From: Massilia sp. TS11
Lineage (GTDB): Bacteria; Pseudomonadota; Gammaproteobacteria; Burkholderiales; Burkholderiaceae_D
Assembly: GCF_022012445.1 (NCBI RefSeq)
Contig: NZ_JAKLTS010000008.1
Span: 62,001-126,000 of the forward strand
Length of the DNA stretch: 64,000 nucleotides
Direction of reading: 5' to 3'
Below are positions 1-7,824 of this stretch, in pieces. Positions within the stretch are counted from its first letter, which is position 1, and each line of letters begins with the position of its first letter. The notes beneath the pieces were generated by a model. That model was given only the letters and a program-made list of their open reading frames with translations. It ran no database searches and was not told the DNA's origin. Made by a program: the position numbers and the translations under genes.

Positions 1-171
1 CCGCAGGAGCGCATCCGCGCCGGTTTGCTGCTGTCGCGTAAGCTGGTGCCCGAGGAGCGCGCCGAGCAGTTCCAGCAAGCCATCCTGGCCATGCGCAATG
101 ATGGCACGCTGGAAGCGATTTTCCGCCGCCACCTCGGCCCCGAGCTCGCGCACGCGATGATCGGCTTCTGA
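1..171 (+). CDS. C-terminus of a periplasmic solute-binding protein (partial)
   Basis: The first 56 codons of the window are open and end at a TGA; the 5' part of the gene lies outside. The helical end (AILAMRNDGTLEAIFRRHLG) resembles the last helix of family-3 periplasmic binding proteins of amino-acid-type ABC transporters, in which a similar 'dGt...i...yl' stretch closes lobe 1. The ligand cannot be told from this fragment, and an enzyme-like or sensor-like relative with the same fold is equally possible. A hairpin-forming segment follows the stop codon. Confidence 0.55.
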   Translation, partial: PQERIRAGLLLSRKLVPEERAEQFQQAILAMRNDGTLEAIFRRHLGPELAHAMIGF

Positions 172-182
172 AGTATGCACAC

Positions 183-217
183 AATTGCCGCGATTTAGCG
201 GCAGAATCGCGACAATT
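183..217. repeat. Imperfect 13-bp inverted repeat downstream of the first gene
   Basis: AATTGCCGCGATT (183-195) and AATCGCGACAATT (205-217) are complementary except at one position. A nested GCCGC/GCGGC stem (187-191/198-202) gives an alternative hairpin. There is no U-run after it, so it is a weak candidate for a terminator of the upstream gene; it could also be an operator for the lipoprotein gene starting at 284. Confidence 0.4.
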
Positions 218-283
218 TAATACAGCCAAGCGCGTCGGAACGACCTACACTCGGTGCTTTGCCCTCATCAACAGAGCCCCCTT

Positions 284-1675
284 ATGGATCGACGTGAACT
301 CCTGCGCGCCCTGGCCGCGCTTAGCCTGCCCGGCGCCCTGGTCGCCTGCGGCGGTGGCGGCGGCGCCCCCGTCCCGGCCCCGAGCCCGACCCCGCCCGCG
401 CCCGGCGCGCCCAGCATCAGCGGCCTGAGCAGCGACAAGAGCAGCTACCAGGTCGGCGACAAGCCCAAGCTGACGGCCACCTTCAGCGGCGGCACTGGCC
501 GCCTCGAGCCCGGTGCGATCGCCGTCACCAGCGGCGCCGCCGTCACCCTGCCGGCCCTGGCCACCAGCACGCGCTACCGCCTGATCGTCAGCAATGGCAG
601 CCAGGAGGCCACGCGCGACATCGACCTGAGCGCCAGCTACCGCAACAGCTTCAGCACGATCGCCCTGCCGCTGGCCCGCTCGCAGCACGTGGCCGTCGCG
701 ACGCCGAGCGGCACGGTGTACGTGGTCGGTGGCGAAGGCAAGCCCGGCATCAGTTTTGAAGTGCTGAGTTTCGACATGGCCAGCGAGAGCTTCCGCGTGG
801 CCGGCAATCTGATGAGCGGCCGCACCCTGCACACGGCCAATCTGCTGCCCGATGGCAGCGTGCTGATCATCGGCGGCAGCCGCACCGTGTCGGGCACGCC
901 GGTTGCCGAGCGCTTCGACCCGGTCAGCGGCACCGCGCGCGCGACCAGCGGCCAGCCCCAGACCAGCCGTACCTACCACACGGCCACCATGCTGGCCGAC
1001 GGCCGCGTGCTGATCGCCGGCGGCATCACCCAGGCCGGCCCCAGCCTGGCCACCAGCCTCGAGGTGTACGATCCGGCGACCGAGCGCTTCACCACCCTGC
1101 CCTTCGGCCTGCAGCAAAGCCGCTACGGCCACGTCTGCGTGGAGATCGGGCAAGGTCTGGTGATGCTCTACGGTGGTGCCATGATAGACGGCAAGCCGGC
1201 ACGCCCCGAAGTGATCGACTTCATCGGCAATGGCACGACCCTGCTCAATCCCTCGTTCGACAGTGGCGTGCGCCTGTACGCGAATGCCGTCAAACGCGCT
1301 GGCGCCGACTGGGCCGTGCTGGGCGGCGAGACCCTGATCGACAGCGCGCCGCTGCCGACCACGCTGAACATCGGCATCGGCGGCCTGATGCTGCAGCCCG
1401 GCCCCAGCCTGCTGAGCGCGCGCAGCCAGCACGCCAGCGCCACCCTCGGCGACGGCCGCGTGCTGATCACGGGCGGCACGGCCGACATCCTGTCGAAGGC
1501 CGTGGCCAGCACCGAGATCTACCACCCGACCCAGAGCACCGGCGTGGCGGGCCCGAACATGGCAACGGCGCGCATGATGCACAGCGCCACCGCCCTACCG
1601 AACGGCAAAGTGCTGATCATCGGCGGCGTCGGCACTGACCGGCTGGCCCTGCCCACCGCCGAGCTCTACAGCTAA
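284..1675 (+). CDS. Kelch-repeat lipoprotein
   Basis: 463 residues. The N-terminus MDRRELLRALAALSLPGALVAC has a twin-arginine-like RR pair, a hydrophobic stretch and a lipobox (LVAC), so export and lipidation are likely. A Gly/Pro-rich linker follows, then a short Ig-like domain (about residues 45-120). From about residue 125 there are repeated blocks of the type 'R..H.A..L.dGrVLi.GG......a.E.ydp', the signature of Kelch/galactose-oxidase-type beta-propellers. I see at least five blocks. No catalytic Tyr-Cys or copper site could be assigned. The ATG at 284 is chosen over an in-frame GTG at 254 because it places the signal peptide at the N-terminus. Ligand and role are unknown; surface binding or scaffolding is an inference from the fold. 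Confidence 0.85.
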   Translation: MDRRELLRALAALSLPGALVACGGGGGAPVPAPSPTPPAPGAPSISGLSSDKSSYQVGDKPKLTATFSGGTGRLEPGAIAVTSGAAVTLPALATSTRYRLIVSNGSQEATRDIDLSASYRNSFSTIALPLARSQHVAVATPSGTVYVVGGEGKPGISFEVLSFDMASESFRVAGNLMSGRTLHTANLLPDGSVLIIGGSRTVSGTPVAERFDPVSGTARATSGQPQTSRTYHTATMLADGRVLIAGGITQAGPSLATSLEVYDPATERFTTLPFGLQQSRYGHVCVEIGQGLVMLYGGAMIDGKPARPEVIDFIGNGTTLLNPSFDSGVRLYANAVKRAGADWAVLGGETLIDSAPLPTTLNIGIGGLMLQPGPSLLSARSQHASATLGDGRVLITGGTADILSKAVASTEIYHPTQSTGVAGPNMATARMMHSATALPNGKVLIIGGVGTDRLALPTAELYS

Positions 1676-1690
1676 AAAACCGCCCCCCAA

Positions 1691-1760
1691 AAAATGGGGT
1701 CTGACCCTGATTTATCCCAACGGAAAAATCAGGGTCAGACCCCATTTGTTTGGGCGGAAA
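1691..1760. repeat. Palindromic repeat site A, dimer (copies A1 and A2)
   Basis: Two inverted copies of the GGGGTC[A/T]GACCCC element, each with one changed base (cores 1696-1708 and 1731-1743, 35 bp apart). The arms 1692-1713 and 1726-1747 form a perfect 22-bp inverted repeat with a 12-bp loop. The right side continues into the outer flank TTTGTTTGGGCGGAAA (1745-1760), which recurs at other sites. The site lies between the convergent 3' ends of the Kelch and sco genes. Confidence 0.9.
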
Positions 1761-1815
1761 TTTTTTGAGTGTTGGGCGTGGCGCTGCCGGGTGCCGGCCA
1801 GCGTGGCATTGGCCT

Positions 1816-1848
1816 CAAACAAAATGGGGTCTGACCCCATTTTGTTTG
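1816..1848. repeat. Palindromic repeat site A, single copy A3
   Basis: A perfect 33-bp palindrome with a one-base centre: CAAACAAAAT, then core GGGGTCTGACCCC (1826-1838), then ATTTTGTTTG. It is followed by GGCGGAAA as in copy A2. It lies about 20 bp past the stop codon of the minus-strand sco gene and can fold identically on both strands. Confidence 0.9.
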
Positions 1849-1868
1849 GGCGGAAAGTGTTGCGTGGG

Positions 1869-2456
1869 TCAGGACTGCTTGAGCAGGATTTTGAGGTCGT
1901 GCACGATCGGCGCGGCGCCCTGGCCGTGGCGCAGGAACAGGCGCGGCTTGCCCTTGGTGTCGAATACGAAGGAACCCGCCGTGTGGTCCATCGTATAGGT
2001 CTTCTCGTCCTTGCCCGGCACTTTGCTGTAGAAAACCTTGAACTGTTTGGCCGTCTGCGCGGTCTGATTATTGTCGCCCACCAGACCGAGGAAGCGCTTG
2101 TCGAACTGCGGCACATACGAGGCCAGCAGGGCCGGCGTGTCGCGCTCGGGGTCGACACTGATGAACAGCACCTGCACCTTGTCGGCGTCCGAACCGAGCT
2201 CTTTCATCACGTTCGCCATTTCGGCCATCGTGGTCGGGCACACATCCGGGCATTGGGTGTAGCCGAAGAAAATCACCACCACCTTGCCGGCGAAATCGGC
2301 CAGCTTGCGCGGCTTGCCGTTCATGTCGGTCAGGCTGAAATCCTGCGCATAGTCGATGCCGGTGATGTCGGTATTCTGGAAGCTCTGGGCTTCGGGCTTC
2401 TTGCAGCCGGCCAGCAAGGCGGCCGTGGCGATCAGGGCGAGCAGTAGTTTTTTCAT
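1869..2456 (-). CDS. SCO1/SenC family copper chaperone lipoprotein
   Basis: 195 residues. N-terminal lipoprotein signal (MKKLLLALIATAALLAGC) followed by a thioredoxin fold. The copper-binding CxxxC is in FGYTQCPDVCPT (about residues 73-84), and the distal His is in MDHTAGSF (near 158). This pattern matches Sco proteins that deliver copper to the Cu-A site of cytochrome oxidase subunit II. It is the last gene of the leftward oxidase assembly series, three bases after ctaB. A second Sco-like protein is encoded between ctaA and SURF1, so the locus has two. The palindromic element family follows its 3' end. Confidence 0.95.
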   Translation of the reverse strand: MKKLLLALIATAALLAGCKKPEAQSFQNTDITGIDYAQDFSLTDMNGKPRKLADFAGKVVVIFFGYTQCPDVCPTTMAEMANVMKELGSDADKVQVLFISVDPERDTPALLASYVPQFDKRFLGLVGDNNQTAQTAKQFKVFYSKVPGKDEKTYTMDHTAGSFVFDTKGKPRLFLRHGQGAAPIVHDLKILLKQS

Positions 2457-2458
2457 GG

Positions 2459-3358
2459 TCAGAAACGGATGTAGTGATCGAGCAGCAGCGCGCCGAACAG
2501 CAGGGCCAGGTAGATGATCGACCAGGCGAAAGCCTTGCGCGCGACCAGGTCGCTGTAGTGGCGGTAAATGCGCCAGCCATACCAGATGAACACGGCGTTC
2601 AGCACGAGGGCGCTGGCCAGGTAGAGCCAGCTGGCCATCTTGACGGCGAAGGGCAGCAAGGTCGTCGCGGCCAGCATGATGGCGTACAGGAAGACGTGGA
2701 AGGCCGTGAAATGCATGCCGTGCGTGACCGGCAGCATCGGCAGGCCGGAGCGCGCATAGTCGTCGCGCCGGTACATGGCCAGGGCCCAGAAATGCGGCGG
2801 GGTCCAGACGAAGATGATCAGTACCAGCAGCCAGGCCTGCATCGGCACGTCATTCGCGACCGCGGCCCAGCCGAGCGCCGGCGGCATCGCGCCCGACAGG
2901 CCGCCGATCACGATGTTCTGTGGTGTGGCCGGTTTCAGCACCAGGGTGTAGATCAGCGCATAGCCGACAAAGGTGGACAGGGTCAGCCACATGGTCAGCG
3001 GATTGACGAGCGCGTACAGCACCCAGATGCCGGCAGCGCCGATCGCGCTGGCAAAGCCGATCGTCTGCGCCGTCGTCAGTTCGCCGGCGGCGGTGGCGCG
3101 GCGCGCCGTACGCGCCATCTTGGCGTCGATGCGCGCTTCGAGCAGACAGTTGACGGAGAAGGCGGCGCCCGCCAACAGCCAGATGCCGAGCGCGCCGAAC
3201 AGCACGGTGCGCCAGGGCGGCAGGCCGTCGTCGGTGGCGAGGAACATGCCGATCACCGCGCAGAACACGGCCAGCTGCGTGACCCGCGGCTTGGTCAAAA
3301 CCCAGTACTGGGCCAGGCGGTTGCCCGGCTGGGGGGCGGCGGAGGTGCGGCTGCTCAT
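2459..3358 (-). CDS. ctaB: Protoheme IX farnesyltransferase (heme O synthase)
   Basis: 299-residue polytopic membrane protein of the UbiA prenyltransferase superfamily, which adds a farnesyl group to heme B to make heme O. The N-terminal [12 protein letters not shown] motif is typical of CtaB/COX10. The first Asp-rich motif region ([18 protein letters not shown]) and a later polar loop with [16 protein letters not shown] are typical of the family. The start at 3358 makes a four-base ATGA overlap with ctaA; an in-frame ATG 30 bases upstream lies within ctaA and is less likely. Translational coupling with ctaA is probable. Confidence 0.96.
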   Translation of the reverse strand: MSSRTSAAPQPGNRLAQYWVLTKPRVTQLAVFCAVIGMFLATDDGLPPWRTVLFGALGIWLLAGAAFSVNCLLEARIDAKMARTARRATAAGELTTAQTIGFASAIGAAGIWVLYALVNPLTMWLTLSTFVGYALIYTLVLKPATPQNIVIGGLSGAMPPALGWAAVANDVPMQAWLLVLIIFVWTPPHFWALAMYRRDDYARSGLPMLPVTHGMHFTAFHVFLYAIMLAATTLLPFAVKMASWLYLASALVLNAVFIWYGWRIYRHYSDLVARKAFAWSIIYLALLFGALLLDHYIRF

Positions 3359-4476
3359 GGTTGGCGATGGGATTGGGCCAGGTCGCATTGGTACTTAGCC
3401 TTGTAGTTTAACACGCTGGCCAGCAGCACCAGACCGGCGGCGCCGGCATTGTGGAGGGCGGCAATGGCCAGCGGACTCTTGAAATAAATGGTGGCGATGC
3501 CGGTCACGAACTGCGCGAGCACCAGGGCGAGCATGGCGCGCACGGTCGGGCGCAGCGCGGCCTGGGGCCAGGCGCGCCAGGCCGTCAGGCCGACCAGCAG
3601 GGCCACGATCCAGGCCATATTGCGGTGCACCCAGTGGATGGCGGTCAGCGCGGCGAACGGAATATAGTGGCCGGCCGCCGTCTTGCCGAGCTCGCGCCAC
3701 AGCGTGTAGCCGTGCTCGAAATCCATCTCCGGCACCAGGCGCCCGGCGCACAGCGGATACTCGGTGCAGGCCAGGGTCGCGTAATTGGTCGCCACCCAGC
3801 CGCCGAGGAAGACCTGGAGCGCGACCACGGCCGCCGTGGCCAGGGCCAGCAGGCGCGCGCTGCGCAGCTGGGCGAGGCTGTGCCCGGCATTGCTGTTGCC
3901 GAGATTGGCCTCCTGGCGCGCGCCCAGCCAGACCAGGCTCGCGAGGAAAGTCATGCCCAGCATCAAGTGGGTGGTGACGATGATCGGCTGCAGCTTGAAG
4001 GTGACGGTCCAGGCCCCGAAGGCGCCCTGCAGGCAGACCAGCAGAAAAATCCCGAGCGGCAGCCAGGGCGAGTGCTCGGCAAAGCGGGTCTTGCGGTACT
4101 TGAGGATCGACCAGACCAGGATCACGATGGTGAGCACGCCGACGCCCGAGGCCAGGGCGCGGTGGATCATCTCGATCCAGGCCTTGAAGGTGGTCACCGG
4201 ACCGCTCGGCAGCATGGCCTCGGCCGCGTCGATATGCTCCTGGGCGAGGAAGGGATTGGCATGGCTGAAGCAGCCCGGCCAGTCCGGACAGCCGAGCCCG
4301 GAATCGGTCAGGCGTGTGTAGGCGCCGAACACGATCAGGTCAAAGGTCAGGAAGATGGTGACGCGTACCAGCTTGCGGAACTTGTTGCTGTCGGGCGAAC
4401 GCAGCACATGCAGCAGCGGCAGGCTGGCAATCAGCAGCGCCGTCAGCGACAGCAGAAACAGGGTCGTGGCCGACAT
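3355..4476 (-). CDS. ctaA: Heme A synthase (COX15/CtaA)
   Basis: 373 residues with about eight membrane segments. It oxidises the C8 methyl of heme O to a formyl group, giving heme A for the aa3 oxidase. Visible landmarks are [16 protein letters not shown] (near residues 54-69), the conserved His-containing helices ([40 protein letters not shown]) and a second half repeating the first. Length and order fit the type found in proteobacteria. It overlaps the upstream Sco-like gene by one base (TGATG) and ctaB by four, so these form one translational chain. Confidence 0.96.
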   Translation of the reverse strand: MSATTLFLLSLTALLIASLPLLHVLRSPDSNKFRKLVRVTIFLTFDLIVFGAYTRLTDSGLGCPDWPGCFSHANPFLAQEHIDAAEAMLPSGPVTTFKAWIEMIHRALASGVGVLTIVILVWSILKYRKTRFAEHSPWLPLGIFLLVCLQGAFGAWTVTFKLQPIIVTTHLMLGMTFLASLVWLGARQEANLGNSNAGHSLAQLRSARLLALATAAVVALQVFLGGWVATNYATLACTEYPLCAGRLVPEMDFEHGYTLWRELGKTAAGHYIPFAALTAIHWVHRNMAWIVALLVGLTAWRAWPQAALRPTVRAMLALVLAQFVTGIATIYFKSPLAIAALHNAGAAGLVLLASVLNYKAKYQCDLAQSHRQP

Positions 4477-5066
4477 CAGCCGATCCCCGAGGCCTTGAGC
4501 ACCTTGCCGATGTCCTTGCTGACCTTCTTCGGATCCGGGTCTTTCGGCCAGCGCATCATCAGATTGCCGAGCGGGTCAATCATGAACACGTGCTCGGGCA
4601 AGTGCATGCCGGTTTCCAGCGGCAGCCAGGCGGCCAGGCGGGCCGGATCGACGCGCAGCACGCGCATGCCCTCGAGCTGCTTGAGCAGCAGCGGCTCGAT
4701 CGGCGCGTCGTCGGTGACCAGCCAGACGCGCTCGACGCGGTCCATCTCCTTGCCCTGCATCAGGCGTTCCTGACGCATGAAGTACAGCTGCTCCTGGCAG
4801 CGCTGCGGACAGGCGCCGCCGTCGGCCTTGACCAGCAGCCACTTGCCGGCGAAGTCCTTGAGGCCGGCCGGCTTGCCGTCGAGCGTGCGGCTGCCCAGGT
4901 CTGGAATCGGATACTGGCGCGGATCGATCAGCGTGCCATAGTTATTGCGCGCGCTCGGCTTCAGCACATAGTAGGTGAAATAGGACGCGATGACGGGGGC
5001 GGCGCAGACGGCCAGCACGGCCCACAGCATGCGGCTACTTTTGGGGTTCGCTTTCTTTTCTTCCAC
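4476..5066 (-). CDS. Membrane-anchored Sco-like thioredoxin-fold protein of the oxidase cluster
   Basis: 196 residues if it starts at the GTG at 5066, which has an AGGA seven bases upstream; an ATG at 5030 (residue 13) lacks a ribosome site. One N-terminal membrane helix (MLWAVLAVCAAPVIASYFTYYVL) is followed by a periplasmic thioredoxin-like domain. It keeps a CPQRC pair (CxxxC) and a His in LPEHVFMIDPLG, the same spacing logic as Sco copper sites, although the rest is diverged. Position between SURF1 and ctaA suggests a role in copper delivery or thiol reduction during oxidase assembly. That role is inferred from motif and context. The 5' end overlaps the SURF1 3' end by 32 bases. Confidence 0.85.
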   Translation of the reverse strand: MEEKKANPKSSRMLWAVLAVCAAPVIASYFTYYVLKPSARNNYGTLIDPRQYPIPDLGSRTLDGKPAGLKDFAGKWLLVKADGGACPQRCQEQLYFMRQERLMQGKEMDRVERVWLVTDDAPIEPLLLKQLEGMRVLRVDPARLAAWLPLETGMHLPEHVFMIDPLGNLMMRWPKDPDPKKVSKDIGKVLKASGIG

Positions 5067-5760
5067 TGCGAAATCCTGTGATGATGAAATAGAGAATGGC
5101 GGCCACGGCCAGCGCATACCACTGGAAGGCATAGCCGCGGTGCTTGTTGATATCGACGTTGGGCGCCGGCCAGTCGCGCACGAGGCCGTCGCCGGTATCG
5201 CTGCGCTGTTCCAGCACCAGCGGTTCGAAGGCCAGGCGGCTGGCCGTGGCCACCTCCTGCCAGCCGGCATTGAGGACGATGGCGCCGGCCGTCGGCGCCA
5301 CATCCTGGCCGAGCGCCAGCGCGTGCCCGAGGGCGCCATGGGCGACGCCCGTCAGCGTGATCTCGCCGGCCGGGGTCGGATAGGGGGCGATGCGTTCGCG
5401 CGCGGCCGGGTCGCGCGGCAGCCAGCCGCGCGCGACCAGCACATGGCGTTCGCTGTCGGCCAGGCGCAGCGGCATCAGCACGTAGAAGCCGGGGCGGCCC
5501 TGGTATTGGCGGTTTTCCAGATACACGGGATAGCCGGCGACGAACGTGCCGCGCACGCGCACCGGCTGAAAATCGGGCTGGCGGTCGCCGGCCGGCGTAC
5601 GGTTCAGGTCGACCGGAGCCTGCTCGGCGCGCGCCTGCAGCTCGGCCTGCAGGGCGAGCTTGGCGGCCGCACGCCGGTCCTGCCATTGGCCGGCGGACAC
5701 GCCAATCGCCACCAGCACACAGGTGGCGAGGAAGGGCACGAGTCGGAAGCGAAAGCGCAT
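5035..5760 (-). CDS. SURF1 family cytochrome oxidase assembly protein
   Basis: 241 residues with membrane helices at both ends (residues about 6-25 and 207-228) and a periplasmic domain between, the standard SURF1 layout. Family marks include GQWQDRRAAAK after helix 1, GRGWLPRD-type text (LVARGWLPRD) in the middle, and HRGYAFQWYALAVAAILYFI at the C-terminal helix. SURF1 proteins assist heme a insertion into subunit I. The gene is transcribed with the Sco-like gene and ctaA downstream; the short DUF2909 gene is divergent, 35 bases away. Confidence 0.93.
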   Translation of the reverse strand: MRFRFRLVPFLATCVLVAIGVSAGQWQDRRAAAKLALQAELQARAEQAPVDLNRTPAGDRQPDFQPVRVRGTFVAGYPVYLENRQYQGRPGFYVLMPLRLADSERHVLVARGWLPRDPAARERIAPYPTPAGEITLTGVAHGALGHALALGQDVAPTAGAIVLNAGWQEVATASRLAFEPLVLEQRSDTGDGLVRDWPAPNVDINKHRGYAFQWYALAVAAILYFIITGFRSGRKESEPQK

Positions 5761-5795
5761 TACAATGTCACCTCAAACCGCAAGTTTCGCACATC

Positions 5796-5996
5796 ATGAA
5801 ATATTACGTTGCCATTGCCTTTGTCCTCATCATCGCCAGTCTCGGCTCCGCGCTGGTGTTCATCATGCGCGATAAGGGCAAAAGCAATCGGACGGTCGGG
5901 GCCCTGGCCATGCGCGTGGGCCTGTCCATCCTGCTGTTCGTGAGCATCCTCGTGCTCAACCATTTCGGCTACATCCAGCCGACCGGCATCCGCTGA
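5796..5996 (+). CDS. Twin-transmembrane protein, DUF2909 family
   Basis: 66 residues made of two membrane helices (about 4-24 and 38-60) joined by a short basic loop (MRDKGKSNRTVG). Small proteins of this DUF2909 type recur inside betaproteobacterial and gammaproteobacterial cytochrome oxidase clusters. It is the only plus-strand gene in this oxidase locus and sits divergent to SURF1 and convergent with ctaE. A stabilising or assembly role is an inference from its location only. Confidence 0.85.
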   Translation: MKYYVAIAFVLIIASLGSALVFIMRDKGKSNRTVGALAMRVGLSILLFVSILVLNHFGYIQPTGIR

Positions 5997-6013
5997 GCGG
6001 CGCCGGCATCAGC

Positions 6014-6052
6014 AAAAAAGCCGCAGCGGACCGAGTCCTCCTGCGGCTTTTT
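6014..6052. terminator. Bidirectional intrinsic terminator
   Basis: AAAAAAGCCGCAG (6014-6026) and CTGCGGCTTTTT (6041-6052) form a seven-base GC stem with a 14-base loop, flanked by an A-run on one side and a T-run on the other. It can therefore end transcripts from both directions. It lies between the convergent DUF2909 and ctaE genes. Confidence 0.9.
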
Positions 6053-6081
6053 CGCCTGGCGGCCACGCGGGCCGCGCCGGA

Positions 6082-6942
6082 TTACATCCAGTAGACGACG
6101 ACGTACAGGCCGAGCCAGACCACGTCGACGAAGTGCCAGTACCAGGCCGCGCCTTCGAAGCCGAAGTGACGCTCGGCGGTGAAGTCGCCGCGGATCACAC
6201 GGTAGAGCACGACGGACAGCATGATCGCGCCCATGGTCACGTGGAAGCCGTGGAAGCCGGTCAGCATGAAGAAGGTCGAGCCGTAGATGCCCGAGGTCAG
6301 CTTCAGGTTCAGTTCGTGGTAGGCGTGGATGTACTCGTAGGCCTGGAAGCCCATGAAGGTCGCGCCCAGCAGCACGGTCAGGAACAGCCACAGCGCGGTC
6401 TTGCTGCGCTGGCCCGCGCGCAGTGCGTGGTGGGCGATGGTCAGGGTCACGCCCGAGGTCAGCAGCAGCGCCGTGTTCAGGGTCGGGATCGGGAACGGGC
6501 CCATCTTGGTGAAGGACTCGACCGTGCCGGCCGGCGAGGCGCCCGCCCAGATGCCTTGGTAGTCGGGCCAGATCACCTTGTGATCGAGGTCGGCCAGCCA
6601 GGGCATGGTGATCGAACGTGCATAGTAGAGGGCGCCGAAGAAGGCGCCGAAGAACATCACTTCGGAGAAGATGAACCAGCTCATCGACCAGCGGTAGGAC
6701 AGGTCGATCTTGTCGCTGTACTGGCCCGCTTCGGATTCCGCGATGGCGGTGCCGAACCAGAAATACAGCACGCACAGGGTGGCCAGGATGCCGGCGATGT
6801 TCGCCGCCGGCCCCCAGGAGATGCCATTGACCCAGGCGGAGGCGCCTGCCATGGTCAGCAGCAGGGACATACCGGCCAGCACCGGATACTTGGAGGGACC
6901 GGGTACGAAATAGTACGGCGCGGTCGCTTGCGGTGACTTCAT
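6082..6942 (-). CDS. ctaE: Cytochrome c oxidase subunit III
   Basis: 286 residues, seven predicted helices, matching the long form of subunit III. Landmarks are YYFVPGPSKYPVL at the N-terminus, SWFIFSEVMFFGAFFGALYYAR (helix with the conserved Glu), HHALRAGQRS and the C-terminal AWYWHFVDVVWLGLYVVVYW. The start at 6942 is preceded by GGGAGA at good spacing; an in-frame ATG six codons upstream lacks this. It stabilises the proton-pumping core of the aa3 oxidase in the inner membrane. Confidence 0.97.
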   Translation of the reverse strand: MKSPQATAPYYFVPGPSKYPVLAGMSLLLTMAGASAWVNGISWGPAANIAGILATLCVLYFWFGTAIAESEAGQYSDKIDLSYRWSMSWFIFSEVMFFGAFFGALYYARSITMPWLADLDHKVIWPDYQGIWAGASPAGTVESFTKMGPFPIPTLNTALLLTSGVTLTIAHHALRAGQRSKTALWLFLTVLLGATFMGFQAYEYIHAYHELNLKLTSGIYGSTFFMLTGFHGFHVTMGAIMLSVVLYRVIRGDFTAERHFGFEGAAWYWHFVDVVWLGLYVVVYWM

Positions 6943-6976
6943 TCTGATCTCCCTAAACAAAAACTCTCTGTAATTC

Positions 6977-7180
6977 TTACTTGGCTACCACCATACGCAC
7001 AATACTCAGCAGCACCAGGATGAACACGACGGCGCCGATGACGCCGGCGATGATCACATACACCGGGTTAAGCTGCTGCGCATCCTTCTCGTAATCGCTT
7101 TTCTTCCGGATCCCGAAGAAGGACCAGAGCACGGCCTTCATCGTGGCTAGGAAGGAAGCGGAACGCTTCGGTGCATTCAT
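6977..7180 (-). CDS. DUF2970 family small membrane protein
   Basis: 67 residues. The N-terminal part (KRSASFLATMKAVLWSFFGIRKKSDYEKD) is typical of DUF2970, and a single C-terminal helix (about 42-64) anchors it. The gene directly follows ctaG, with no space between stop and start, and precedes ctaE, the usual place of this family in Burkholderiales oxidase operons. No biochemical role is known to me; an accessory or assembly role is inferred. Confidence 0.88.
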   Translation of the reverse strand: MNAPKRSASFLATMKAVLWSFFGIRKKSDYEKDAQQLNPVYVIIAGVIGAVVFILVLLSIVRMVVAK

Positions 7181-7720
7181 TCAAGTCCCTGCGACTTCAA
7201 AAAACGTGTACGACAGCGTGATGGTCTTGATATCGCGCGGCAGGGCCGGATCGATATAGAACATCACCGGCATCTGCTTGGCTTCATGCGGTTTCAGCGT
7301 CTGCTGTTTGAAGCAGAAGCATTCGACCTTCTTGAAGTGCTGCATCGCCTGCTTCGGGGCATAGCTGGGGATCGCCTGGGCGCTCACCTGCCGCCCCTGG
7401 GTGTTGACCACTTCGTAGACGATGGTGGTCAGTTCACCCGGGTGGACCTCGACACTGCTCTTGACCGGGCGGAAGCGCCACGGCCCCTGGGCATTGCCGT
7501 CGAATTCGACCGTGATCGTGCGCGAGGTATCCACTTGCGTGTTGGTCGGCATGGCCACGGTGCCATCTTTCTGGGTCAGGGTGTTGATCCCGAGTGCTTC
7601 GCACACGGCCTTGTAGGCGGGGATCAAGGCATACCCAAACCCGAACATCACAACCGCGATCACGATCAGCTTGCCCATCGTGGCGCGGTTCAGGCGGCGC
7701 AGGAAGGAGTTCTCAGCCAT
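7181..7720 (-). CDS. ctaG: Cytochrome c oxidase assembly protein CtaG (Cox11)
   Basis: 179 residues. One N-terminal membrane helix (KLIVIAVVMFGFGYALIPAYKAVCEALG) is followed by an immunoglobulin-like periplasmic copper domain. The copper-binding ECFCF motif is seen at about residues 134-138, followed by PHEAKQMPVMFYIDP, as in Cox11. This protein delivers copper to Cu-B of subunit I. It overlaps by one base the 34-residue ORF that links it to ctaD. Confidence 0.97.
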   Translation of the reverse strand: MAENSFLRRLNRATMGKLIVIAVVMFGFGYALIPAYKAVCEALGINTLTQKDGTVAMPTNTQVDTSRTITVEFDGNAQGPWRFRPVKSSVEVHPGELTTIVYEVVNTQGRQVSAQAIPSYAPKQAMQHFKKVECFCFKQQTLKPHEAKQMPVMFYIDPALPRDIKTITLSYTFFEVAGT

Positions 7721-7824
7721 TATTTCAGCAGGTGGCGCACAATCACCGCCACGAAGAACACCAGGGCCACGCCGCCCAGAATCAAGCCGAGCCTTGCATT
7801 GCTCGGCTTTTTCCCATCACTCAT
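7720..7824 (-). CDS. 34-residue membrane protein between ctaD and ctaG
   Basis: MSDGKKPSNARLGLILGGVA continues with LVFFVAVIVRHLLK: a basic N-terminus and one membrane helix. The start codon overlaps the ctaD stop and its stop overlaps the ctaG start, each by a single base, so it is translated within a tightly coupled chain. Proteins of this size and pattern are annotated as cytochrome oxidase small assembly proteins in related Burkholderiales. The function is not established by the sequence. It is short enough to be missed by automatic gene calling. Confidence 0.85.
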   Translation of the reverse strand: MSDGKKPSNARLGLILGGVALVFFVAVIVRHLLK

